A stretch of DNA of 64,000 nucleotides from Blastocatellia bacterium (GTDB lineage Bacteria > Acidobacteriota > Blastocatellia > Pyrinomonadales > Pyrinomonadaceae), in assembly GCA_003168335.1 (NCBI GenBank), contig PMSM01000011.1:223001-287000 (forward strand), given 5' to 3'. Positions 30,001 to 39,154 of this stretch are shown one piece after another. The position numbers and the translations under genes are program-made. Numbering within the stretch: position 1 is the first letter of the stretch; the number at the start of each line of letters is the position of its first letter. The notes under the pieces are model-generated. The model was given only the letters and a program-made list of their open reading frames with translations, did no database searches and was not told where the DNA came from.

Positions 30001-32259
30001 TCAGCGCCCCGCAACGTCGAATTTTGTCTCGATAAGATCTTCCGAGTTTGGACCTACCATCACCTTGAACTCGCCAGGCTCAACCACAAAACGCATCTCG
30101 CGATTCCAGAATCCCAGCTGCGCCGCGGTGAGCACGAACTCCACACGTCTCTTCTCACCGGGCTGAAGCGTAACGCGCTGAAAGCCTTTCAGTTCTTTTA
30201 CCGGCCGGGTCATGCTTGCAGCCACGTCACGGATGTATAGTTGAACCACTTCATCGCCGGCACGCTTCCCAACGTTTTCGACATCCACAGTCACTGTCAC
30301 TTCCCCGTTCACCGGCAACCGCTGAACTCTGAACTGCAACTCACCGTTCGCCGGAATACTTTGAGCGCTCAGTTGCAGGTTCGTAATCTTAAACTGCGTA
30401 TAGCTTAACCCATAACCGAAAGGAAAGAGTGGCGTCCAGGGAACGTCAAGGTATTTCGAGGTGTATCTATTGTTGGCCTCGGGAGGCCGGCCAGTGTTCA
30501 TGTGATTGTAGTAGATGGGCACCTGGCCAACGGTGCGGGGAAACGTCACGGGCAATTTGCCGCCCGGGTTCACATCGCCAAACACAATGTCGGCAATGGC
30601 ATTGCCGGCCTGACTGCCGCCCATCCAGGATTCGAGAATCGCCGGAACATTGTCGACGATCCATTCGATGGTTGGAGGACGCCCGTTTACTAACACGACG
30701 ATCGTGGGTTTGCCTGTCTCATAAATTGCCTTGACGAGGTCCATTTGGCGACCGGGTAGATCCAGTGAACTACGCGACGCAGCTTCACCAACCATGTCTG
30801 CGGATTCGCCGACAAACACAAGGGCCACGTCGGATTCCCGGGCCAGCGCCACCGCCTCAGGAAAACCGGTGGTCAAACTGTCTTTTACCTCACAACCTTT
30901 CGCATAACCAACCTTTGTCTGCGGTGAAACCTTTGCTCGAATACCAGCTAGCGGAGTTACCGTATTTTCTTCGCGACCGTCGCCGGCCCACCACCCCAGC
31001 GGCGCGCGGCGATCATCTGCCAGGGGCCCGATCACAGCAATCGAGCGAATGTTCTTATCGAGCGGCAGGGTTTGGCGCTCGTTCTTTAGCAGCACCATCG
31101 AACGGCCCGCAATTTCGCGCGCGGCGCTAACGCTCTCGGGCTTAAGCAGGGAATTGGGTTCACGCGCTTCATCAGTGTATGGATGATCAAACAATCCCAG
31201 CCGAAACTTTATCCGCAGAATACGCCTTACCGCTTCATCAATTGTGGCTGGCGATACTTGTCCTTCTTTCAGCAGTGCCGGGCCGTGCTGATTAAACAGG
31301 CGACTGACCATTTCCATGTCCACGCCGGCGTTCAGGGCCAGTCGGGCGGCGTCTTTGTCGTTTGCGGCCAGCCCGTGATTGATTAATTCTTTGACGGAGG
31401 TGTAGTCACTAACCACGAAGCCGTCAAACTTCCATTCGTTCCGGAGGACTCTGGTCAAAGTGAACGGATTTGCGGACGCGGGCACTCCATTGATGTCATT
31501 GAACGCGCTCATCACCGTGCCAACGCCGGCATCGACGGCCGCCTTAAACGGAGGGAAGTAGATTTCGCGCAAAGTGTTTTCGGAGAGATCGGTGGTGTTG
31601 TAATCACGGCCGCCTTCCCCGGCGCCATAGGCAACCCAGTGTTTGGCGCACGCTAGTATCTTCTGCGGCGCGCTGTAGTCGGTTCCCTGAAACCCGCGAA
31701 CCCGTGCGCCGGCGAAAGCGCTAGCCAGGTAAGGATCTTCGCCCGCGCCTTCGGTAATGCGTCCCCAGCGAGGGTCCCGGGCGATATCGAGCATCGGCGC
31801 AAAGGTCCAACGCACTCCGGCATCGCGCGCTTCCTGGGCGGCGATACTGGCAGAGCGCTCGGCCAGACCCGGATCCCAACTGCTCGCCTCCGCCAGCGGG
31901 ATGGGGAAAATGGTGCGGTAACCGTGGATCACATCGAAGCCGAACAAGACCGGAATCTTCAGGCGCGATTCTTCCATTGCGACATGCTGAAGCTGATTAG
32001 TTCGCTGCGCTCCGCGCACGTTCAGCGTGGATCCCAGGAGACCCTTCCGAATCAGGTCCAAATGCTCCGGGCGAAAATTTCCGTTGCCTTCACCATCGAG
32101 TTGCTGTAGTTGTCCGAGTTTTTCTGCGAGCGTCATGCGCGCCAGGAGCGCGTTGATTCTGCTCTCGATGTCCGCTGGGCGCTGTTGCGCGGAGGTGGGT
32201 ACAGCGCAAAGAATAAGCGCAAGAGCCAGAACCAGAATACAGAGTCTACTGAGCTTCAT
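30001..32259 (-). CDS. bglX: Glycoside hydrolase family 3 beta-glucosidase
   Basis: FGFDVIHGYRTIFPIPLAEA, RDPRWGRITEGAGEDPYLA, FVVSDYTSVKELINHG, C-terminal fibronectin-III-like domain; start chosen at MKLSRLCILVLALALILC. Confidence 0.93.
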   Translation of the reverse strand: MKLSRLCILVLALALILCAVPTSAQQRPADIESRINALLARMTLAEKLGQLQQLDGEGNGNFRPEHLDLIRKGLLGSTLNVRGAQRTNQLQHVAMEESRLKIPVLFGFDVIHGYRTIFPIPLAEASSWDPGLAERSASIAAQEARDAGVRWTFAPMLDIARDPRWGRITEGAGEDPYLASAFAGARVRGFQGTDYSAPQKILACAKHWVAYGAGEGGRDYNTTDLSENTLREIYFPPFKAAVDAGVGTVMSAFNDINGVPASANPFTLTRVLRNEWKFDGFVVSDYTSVKELINHGLAANDKDAARLALNAGVDMEMVSRLFNQHGPALLKEGQVSPATIDEAVRRILRIKFRLGLFDHPYTDEAREPNSLLKPESVSAAREIAGRSMVLLKNERQTLPLDKNIRSIAVIGPLADDRRAPLGWWAGDGREENTVTPLAGIRAKVSPQTKVGYAKGCEVKDSLTTGFPEAVALARESDVALVFVGESADMVGEAASRSSLDLPGRQMDLVKAIYETGKPTIVVLVNGRPPTIEWIVDNVPAILESWMGGSQAGNAIADIVFGDVNPGGKLPVTFPRTVGQVPIYYNHMNTGRPPEANNRYTSKYLDVPWTPLFPFGYGLSYTQFKITNLQLSAQSIPANGELQFRVQRLPVNGEVTVTVDVENVGKRAGDEVVQLYIRDVAASMTRPVKELKGFQRVTLQPGEKRRVEFVLTAAQLGFWNREMRFVVEPGEFKVMVGPNSEDLIETKFDVAGR

Positions 32260-32600
32260 TTGCTTCCTCAATTCTGCGACTGAAAGATCAACGCGCGCTA
32301 TCCTGTGTAGCCATATCGGGAACTGACACACTGCTGAAGCTGTTATCGTCTATTCCGGTTTCGTGCTTTCTTTCCGGTTGCGAGGGACGATCCACTAAAT
32401 CACCCGAAAGCGCACGAACAAGGCTACTTTGGCTTCGTGTGTTTTCGCGGATCCTTTTACCTGACAAGGCAATCTCCTCAAAAAGAGGGCACTACGCAAA
32501 ACTCGCAAATTTGCCGCAATATTGTGGGCTCAGTATACTACAGCGTCTTTCCCCAACGCTCTGAACATCCGCCGGCTGGATAGAGAAGATCGTCACTGAA

Positions 32601-34058
32601 ATGAACTGTGATCGCACGTGGCAGCGCCTGGTTCGCATTGTTTCATTGGTCAGCGTGTGCTTCGTCGGACTCGCGGTCTTCGATAAAGTTTCGGCGCAGC
32701 AGCAACAACCAACGGTCACAGGAAAATCGAAAGGGAGATCCGTTTCGCGCCAGGACGTGGCCTCGCTTCTGCACGAAGCAGCGTTGCTCTTGCAGGCCGG
32801 CAAGCTCGACGAAGCTGAGCCGTTGGTGCGTCATGCGATTGCCGTGGCGCCATCCAATGCTGACGCGCATAATTTGTGGGGTGCGATTCTTGATCAGCGT
32901 GGCCAGACACAGGCGGCTGAGCGCGAGTATCTCGCGGCGCTGCGTTTCAATCCGCGGGCAATTTCGGCCCGCGCCAATCTCGGCGTCTTGCTGGCTCGAA
33001 CGGGACGTTCGGAAGCGGCAGTCGAAGCATTCGAGGCCGTCCTCAGCGAGGTCGCGGATCATCCTCAGGCTACGATTAACCTGGCCCTGCTCTATGCGGC
33101 GCGCGGCGATTACAGTCGCGCCGTCCCCTTGTTCGAGCGCGCCCGCGGGCAACAACCTGACAATCTGACAGTGTTATCGCAGCTTGGTTTCGCGCTCTAC
33201 CAGCTCAAACGCATTAACGAAGCAGCGGAGGTCCTCGCTTCAGCCGCTTCGCTGGCACCGACCGACCCTGACGTCCTCTACCTTTCAGGTCTGGTCGCGA
33301 CGTTGCGGGGCGACAGCGAAGCAGCGGTCGGCTTCTGGCAGCGGGCACTCGCGCAGCGCGCCGATTTTGCAGCGGCGAATTTCATGATCGGCGAAGAACT
33401 GCGAAAGCGAATGCGCTACGAAGGTGCAGTGGAGTTTTACGAGCGCGCCCTGCAGCAGGACGCATCGCAATTTATCTATTACGTTCGGCTCGGAGGAACT
33501 TACATGCTGCTGGTGCGCTACGATCGCGCCCTGGAACTCTTGCAGCGCGCGGCCCAGCGATTTCCCGGATCGGCGGAAGCTCAATACTTTGTCGGCATCG
33601 CGGCCCGCGGCTACGGCACGCTCGAGGTTGCCGAGGCTGCTTTGCGTAAGTCGCTTGCTCTAAGAGACGGCAACGTGGACGCGTTGGCGCAACTTGGTTT
33701 TGTCGTTGGCGACCGTGGACGCGAGGCTGAAGCCGAGAAATTCTTGCGCCGCGCGGTCTCGCTCGACCCGCGTCACTTCTACGCGAACTATGAACTGGGC
33801 CGTCTGCTCGTCCGCACCAAGCGTTACGACGAGGCGATCCGTGTGCTGGGAGACGCCTCCCAAATACGCCCGCGCGATCCTGGCCTCCACTACCAGCTAT
33901 TCATCACTTACACGCGGCTGAAGCGAAAGGATGACGCCGACCGTGAACTGGCGGTCTTCAAGCAGTATGACGCGGAGAGCAAGGCCCGACGGGCACAGGG
34001 AGATGAGCAAATCGAAGACACCCTGCCGCGCCCGGCGAATGATGGCAAACCGGAGTGA
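32601..34058 (+). CDS. TPR-repeat protein
   Basis: Multiple TPR motifs (LRFNPRAISARANLGVLLARTGRSEAAVEAFEAVL ...). Confidence 0.9.
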   Translation: MNCDRTWQRLVRIVSLVSVCFVGLAVFDKVSAQQQQPTVTGKSKGRSVSRQDVASLLHEAALLLQAGKLDEAEPLVRHAIAVAPSNADAHNLWGAILDQRGQTQAAEREYLAALRFNPRAISARANLGVLLARTGRSEAAVEAFEAVLSEVADHPQATINLALLYAARGDYSRAVPLFERARGQQPDNLTVLSQLGFALYQLKRINEAAEVLASAASLAPTDPDVLYLSGLVATLRGDSEAAVGFWQRALAQRADFAAANFMIGEELRKRMRYEGAVEFYERALQQDASQFIYYVRLGGTYMLLVRYDRALELLQRAAQRFPGSAEAQYFVGIAARGYGTLEVAEAALRKSLALRDGNVDALAQLGFVVGDRGREAEAEKFLRRAVSLDPRHFYANYELGRLLVRTKRYDEAIRVLGDASQIRPRDPGLHYQLFITYTRLKRKDDADRELAVFKQYDAESKARRAQGDEQIEDTLPRPANDGKPE

Positions 34059-34114
34059 CTGCGCTGCGTCGGTAAGAGCGTCATATTTCGTGAGAACAAC
34101 AATCCCTCGAAAAC

Positions 34115-34370
34115 CGAGCCGCGTTCACGCGGCTTCCCCGAAGGGTTATTAGGCCAGCCCTTTTAGGGCTGGTAATACATCCGGCACGATCATTCGTAGG
34201 ACGCTTTAGCGTCCTTACCAACATGACCGCCTCAGCGACTGGTTGGCTCAAGCCGTTTGATAAGCCCGTTGAAACGGGCTGACCTTGGTTACTGCTGAAT
34301 GAACCCAGCCGTAGAACGGCTGGTCTAGTAACCCTTCGGGAAAGCCGTCTGAAGACGGCTAAGATTCCAA
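34115..34370. repeat. Composite multi-hairpin element with outer inverted repeats
   Basis: CCCGAAGGGTTATTAGGCCAGCC (34137-34159) vs reverse complement of 34318-34340 (21/23), enclosing further hairpins (AGCCC/GGGCT, GGACGC-TTTA-GCGTCC, AGCCCGTT/AACGGGCT, CAGCCGT/ACGGCTG). Confidence 0.85.
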
Positions 34371-34460
34371 TCTTTCTGGGCACTAGTGGCGGTGAGGATA
34401 AGCTAAAAGAAAAAGCCCGACACGTGAGTGCCGGGCTTGTTCAAACCTTACAGGATTTCC

Positions 34461-37400
34461 TTAAAACTGAAATCGACCCTGAAACTCGATCACACGTCCG
34501 GCGAGACCGCGCTCGGCGCGACCGAAGAGCGCGTTCTGGACTTGCGTGCTCGGGCTGTTGAAATTGAATGGTTGCAGATTCAGGAGATTGAAGACATTGA
34601 AGAAGTTTGCCTTTATCTCAAAGAATCTTCCTTCGCCGAGTAGATGACTCAAACCGAACTTCTTGCTGACAGCCATGTCAATGTCAAAGTAACGCGGCCC
34701 GCGGAACGAGTTTCTGGCGATGCCGGGCAGTTGGAATCCTACTGGCGCCGCGGTGCTGAAGAAGGCCGGGCCACCGCCCGGGAAATTGCTGCCGGTGATG
34801 AACGCGTTGTTCGAGGTAGCAGTGCCCGCACCGCCGACATAAGAGACTGGCCGCACCGGACAGATACTCGGGCCACGCGTGCTGATGCACTGTCCGACCA
34901 CGGGAGTCCACGGAAATCCTGTATGCGCGGTAAGAATGCCGCTGAGTTGCCAACCGCCCAAGAGACTGCCGATCGCATCGTGACGGTTCCGGAGAATGGG
35001 CAAGTCCCAAAGTCCTGAGGCGACAAAGTTATGACGCACATCATAGTCCGAAGGACCAACTTCCTGACGCACGTCGAGCGGGTAAGTGGGATTCGTGTTG
35101 GCTGTGGGTCCTTCGTACGAGACGACGTCGGTACTCTTAGCAAAGCGATAGGTCATATCGAACTGAAAACCACCTGAAAACCGCCGCGTCAATCGCGCAA
35201 TCAAAGCATTGTAGCTGGCGTTCGTGTCCGGAGTTGGGAACAAAATGTTTGAGAAAAGGAACGTATCGTTGAAGATGAAACGTTCGTTGACAAGTCTGAC
35301 CAGCTTCCGGCTCTGGCTGCCCTGATAACCAACTTCGGCGACCAGCTTTGCCGGCAGGCTGTACTGTCCTTCGATCGAATACGTATAAACGTAAGGCGTC
35401 GGTACTTTGGCTGGCGCGCCGTAGATCTCTACCTGTGCGCCATTGGGCAAATTCGTCGGGATGCCGTTCGCGTTGAAGCCCGTCCTCAGCGCCGGGTTTG
35501 TCGGGTAGCTGAACGGGGAATTGTTCGCCCCGAGCGCATAGAGAATCTCGCCGCCATTGAAAGGCGTACTGAAATCCGAGGCTGAAGTGCCACAGCATAT
35601 TCCGTAGCGCGCAAAGAACGGTGGATTGCCGCGAGTGTTGGCGAATTCAAGTAGCGGAATGCGGTTGTAAGCGATGCCGAAACCTCCGCGCAGCACGAAC
35701 TTGCTTTCGTTGAGCAGCCCGTGAAACTTCTCGCCAGAGTTTGGGCTGTAGGCAAAGCCGAGGCGGGGCGCGAAGTTGTTTAGATCCGTGGGGTAGAGCG
35801 ATTTCACGACGGCGATGCTGGCGCCGGTTATCTCCTGACCGGTCGGGCCAAGAATGAAGTTGCTGAGTATCCCATTTTTCTCGGTCAGCGGAGCAAAGTA
35901 CTCCCACCGCAGACCGAGATTCACGGTCAAGTTGGGCCGCAGCTTCCAGTCATCCTGCGCGAAAAACGCGTCGGTCGATGAGCGGAAGTTGCGCTTTGAC
36001 TGCGCGGGTCCGCCCGTGCGAGGGTCGGCGTTAATCTGCTCGAACAGCGGCGCGTCGTTGGCAAAGTTGAATATGCCGGCGAAAGTATAGAGCGGCCGCG
36101 AACCCCCAGAGAGGTCATTATTGTCCTGCTCCCAACGCCGTTCTCCACCGAAGCTCCAACCGTGGTTTCCCCGCACCCAGCGGAACGTATCGCGGAATTC
36201 GAAAGTGTTTTCGGAAAAGATGCCGGGCGTCGTTTCAGATTGCGGTGCGCCCCAACGTAAGCGATCGAAAGGCAAGTCTTCGATCTCGATGCGCGGAATC
36301 CCGAAGTTCGTGGCTGCCGACGAAACGACTTCGTTGAAGGCAAAGCGGGTCGCATTGAAGCGCAACTCGTTAGTCTTGTTGGAAGAGATGGTCCGCGCCC
36401 AGGTGAGCATGCCGAACAAGTTCTGTGGCGCGGTGGTGACATCGCCCATGGGGCGGCTACGGCCAGCCGCATCGGCACCGACTCCTTTGAAGCGGGAAAT
36501 GTAAGAGCTGAAGGTGAGCGTGTCTTTGCTGGTAAGATTTACGTCGATGCGCGGATTAAACTGATTGCCGCGGCTGGTCGTCGGAACTGCGAGTTGCGCG
36601 AACTGGATATCTGGGATTCCATCCGGGCCACCGCCGCTCAGGTCGCCGAACGATATGTACTGGCCCTGGGCTCCGGCCAGACGACCGATGTCGAGACCGC
36701 CCGCCAACTGAGTACAGTTCGCGGCGTTGAAGCCCGCGAAGGCACAAGTGGCGGGTATAACGGAAACGACGCGCGGGGCGATACCTGGGTCGCTCAGGAT
36801 TTTTGCCGCGATGCTACCTGGCCGTCCTGATATTACCGCCTGCCTGAACTGCGCGGTTTCAATGAAGGCATTAACCGTGTCGGTGCTGTTGCTGCGCAAG
36901 CCTTCGTAGGAAAAAAAGAAAAAGGCGCGATTCTTCCCGCTCCAGATTGGGCCGCCGACGCTGCCGCCAAACTGGTCAAGGTGCTGGTTCACTCGGATTC
37001 CCGGTGCACCATTGGGACCGCCGTATTTATTAATGGCGTTTAGTCCGGGACTGTTGTTCTTGAGAAAGAGACTGCCGTGAAACTGCTTGGTGCCATTCTG
37101 CGAGACTGTCAGTATCTGCGCGCCGGAGTTGCGCCCGTACTCTGCCGAGTAGACGTTGGCGATGACGCGCACTTCTTTGACTGATTCCTGGTTCGGGGTA
37201 ATTACCGCCGCGCCACCGTTAGTCAAACTATTCACGCTGGTGCCGTCGATCTGGTAATTGTTGGAAGTTATCCGCTGACCGTTGGCTGAGATTTGCGGTT
37301 GATTCTCTGTCTGAAAAATTGATCGGCTTGACCCGCCGGGCCCGGCAGTGTTAGGTAAACTTACCGCGCCGCCTGTGCCACCACGCGCGGAGTCGCCGAA

Positions 37401-37901
37401 TACTCCGGGAGTCAATCGCAGTAACTCGTAAGGGTCGCGTCCAAATTGTGGCAGGCTGCGGACCTCTTGCGTAGTGATTGCCTTGTCGACATTTGCGTTT
37501 TCGGTTTCTAGAGTTTGCGCGGTTTCCTGAGTCACGGTAACAGTCGCACTTACGTCACCAGGCTCGAGCGCAACGTCGATGCCTTGAACTGCTTCGGCAT
37601 TAACCACAACGTTGTCGAAGACTTTCTGCTTGAATCCGGCCTTTTCGACGGCTAGTTTATATTTGCCCGGCGACAGACCCGATATTCTGTAGAAGCCTTC
37701 ACCACTGGCTGTGGTCTCCTGCGTCTTTCCAGTCTCGGTATTTGTCAGGGTAACTTTAGCTTCGGGCACAAGCCCCCCCGCGTTGTCGGTAACCGTGCCT
37801 TGAATGCCCGCTTTGAATTGAGCGTTGGCCGCCCCGACCGCAAACATTAGGAAAAGCCCGCAGGCTATAACGCGGACCAAAGTGAATATGGTTCGATTCA
37901 T
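34461..37901 (-). CDS. TonB-dependent receptor with carboxypeptidase-regulatory-like N-terminal domain (Oar/SusC-like)
   Basis: GIQGTVTDNAGGLVPEAKVTLTNTETG, plug domain (ISANGQRITSNNYQIDGTSVN), long beta-barrel, C-terminal ...VIEFQGRFQF ending in an aromatic residue. Confidence 0.92.
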   Translation of the reverse strand: MNRTIFTLVRVIACGLFLMFAVGAANAQFKAGIQGTVTDNAGGLVPEAKVTLTNTETGKTQETTASGEGFYRISGLSPGKYKLAVEKAGFKQKVFDNVVVNAEAVQGIDVALEPGDVSATVTVTQETAQTLETENANVDKAITTQEVRSLPQFGRDPYELLRLTPGVFGDSARGGTGGAVSLPNTAGPGGSSRSIFQTENQPQISANGQRITSNNYQIDGTSVNSLTNGGAAVITPNQESVKEVRVIANVYSAEYGRNSGAQILTVSQNGTKQFHGSLFLKNNSPGLNAINKYGGPNGAPGIRVNQHLDQFGGSVGGPIWSGKNRAFFFFSYEGLRSNSTDTVNAFIETAQFRQAVISGRPGSIAAKILSDPGIAPRVVSVIPATCAFAGFNAANCTQLAGGLDIGRLAGAQGQYISFGDLSGGGPDGIPDIQFAQLAVPTTSRGNQFNPRIDVNLTSKDTLTFSSYISRFKGVGADAAGRSRPMGDVTTAPQNLFGMLTWARTISSNKTNELRFNATRFAFNEVVSSAATNFGIPRIEIEDLPFDRLRWGAPQSETTPGIFSENTFEFRDTFRWVRGNHGWSFGGERRWEQDNNDLSGGSRPLYTFAGIFNFANDAPLFEQINADPRTGGPAQSKRNFRSSTDAFFAQDDWKLRPNLTVNLGLRWEYFAPLTEKNGILSNFILGPTGQEITGASIAVVKSLYPTDLNNFAPRLGFAYSPNSGEKFHGLLNESKFVLRGGFGIAYNRIPLLEFANTRGNPPFFARYGICCGTSASDFSTPFNGGEILYALGANNSPFSYPTNPALRTGFNANGIPTNLPNGAQVEIYGAPAKVPTPYVYTYSIEGQYSLPAKLVAEVGYQGSQSRKLVRLVNERFIFNDTFLFSNILFPTPDTNASYNALIARLTRRFSGGFQFDMTYRFAKSTDVVSYEGPTANTNPTYPLDVRQEVGPSDYDVRHNFVASGLWDLPILRNRHDAIGSLLGGWQLSGILTAHTGFPWTPVVGQCISTRGPSICPVRPVSYVGGAGTATSNNAFITGSNFPGGGPAFFSTAAPVGFQLPGIARNSFRGPRYFDIDMAVSKKFGLSHLLGEGRFFEIKANFFNVFNLLNLQPFNFNSPSTQVQNALFGRAERGLAGRVIEFQGRFQF

Positions 37902-38268
37902 TAAGTAAGGCCCTCCTGGGGCCCGTGGGATCTACTTCTTCAGCAATAAGCGTCCAAATCGTTGCCTTGACCACCCACCCCCATCGGGGAATCGATCCGC
38001 CGAGGTGCAGACCATAACTTTCAGGGGGGATTTCCTAAATATCGCTGGCGCACATTACACCGGGGCAAAAACGTTTGTATGTGCGCTAACGCACGGAGGG
38101 GGAATTATTAATAGCACCAAGAAATCACGTCCTGCCCGAACAATGCTTGCATCAAAGTCAGCTTCATCCGGCCATGTCTCACCACAAAGGAGCCCACTCC
38201 TGGCCTCATCGGTGTAAGATGGTGCCGCCTTGACAATCTTTTTGGCGCTTGGTGCGAAAGGAATTCTA

Positions 38269-38787
38269 ATGATGAATTTCAAACGATACTTCCTTGCCAG
38301 CTCCGTTTTGCTGTCTGTCATTTGTTCCGGACCGGCCCTCGTAGTCGCTCAAGATTTCGCAACTGTACTCGCGGGCGCGGAACTCACGCGGGTTGTGCCA
38401 CCGGGATTCTATTTCCAGGGACTGAGTGCGCCAACGCAAATGCGCAATGCCGCCGCGGCCAGGTTTGGTAGCAAACGTTACGTCGTTGCTGGACTCGTCG
38501 ACACTTCCGGATACGCAGCCGATGTGCGCGCCAAGTATGAAGGGTTCTTCATCACGGATTCGCCGATTACGATTAATGGCTCAGAACTCGCCACCGGCGC
38601 ATACGGATTTGGTCTTAGCGATAGCGGCAAGATGCAGATTCTGGACCTGGCCGGCAATCAAATTCTCTCCGTCTCAACGACGAATGACAGCGCGTTGAAA
38701 AGGCCGCGTCCATTGATGATGATGAGAGCGGTGAATGGGATTCGATTCTACTACGGGAAAGACTTCGTCACGATTGCGGCTAAATAG
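38269..38787 (+). CDS. Small secreted hypothetical protein
   Basis: ORF with signal peptide MMNFKRYFLASSVLLSVICSGPALVVAQ. Confidence 0.7.
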   Translation: MMNFKRYFLASSVLLSVICSGPALVVAQDFATVLAGAELTRVVPPGFYFQGLSAPTQMRNAAAARFGSKRYVVAGLVDTSGYAADVRAKYEGFFITDSPITINGSELATGAYGFGLSDSGKMQILDLAGNQILSVSTTNDSALKRPRPLMMMRAVNGIRFYYGKDFVTIAAK

Positions 38788-38788
38788 A

Positions 38789-39130
38789 TGGTGTCCTGTC
38801 TCTAAAGTTCGTTGAAATAAAGCGACCAGCCTGCGGAGCAGGCGTCAGCATAAAGCCTGGGGTTGAGCACAGCGGAACCCCAGGGTTCGAATCAACAATC
38901 ATCATGAGCCCGCGAAAGCGAGCGGCAGGGCGGTCGCTTTAGGAGCGGCGAGCGATGAAATACAGCAAGCGTACGTTGGGGTTCACGTTGTCGCCCGCTG
39001 GCGCGGGTTCGGAATCTTTTTCTTGACTCGTTCCTGGGGCTTACACCCCAGGCTTTATGCTGACGCCTGCTCCGCAGGCTGATCTACTGCTTTCGCAGTC
39101 TATTTCAGGCAGCTTTAGTGACACGACACC
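38789..39130. repeat. 342-bp MITE-like composite inverted-repeat element
   Basis: Outer 19-bp arms (17/19) tggtgtcctgtctctaaag / ctttagtgacacgacacca and inner perfect 36-bp arms 38826-38861 / 39045-39080 (CAGCCTGCGGAGCAGGCGTCAGCATAAAGCCTGGGG). Confidence 0.9.
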
Positions 39131-39154
39131 AGTTGGTGGCATCCTAGACCCGAG

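Noticed and set aside
34115-34370. CRISPR array
   Set aside because: Hairpins differ in sequence and spacing; no identical direct repeats with unique spacers and no cas genes.
38881-38892. T-loop-like GGTTCGAATC
   Set aside because: Lies inside the palindromic element; no tRNA structure.
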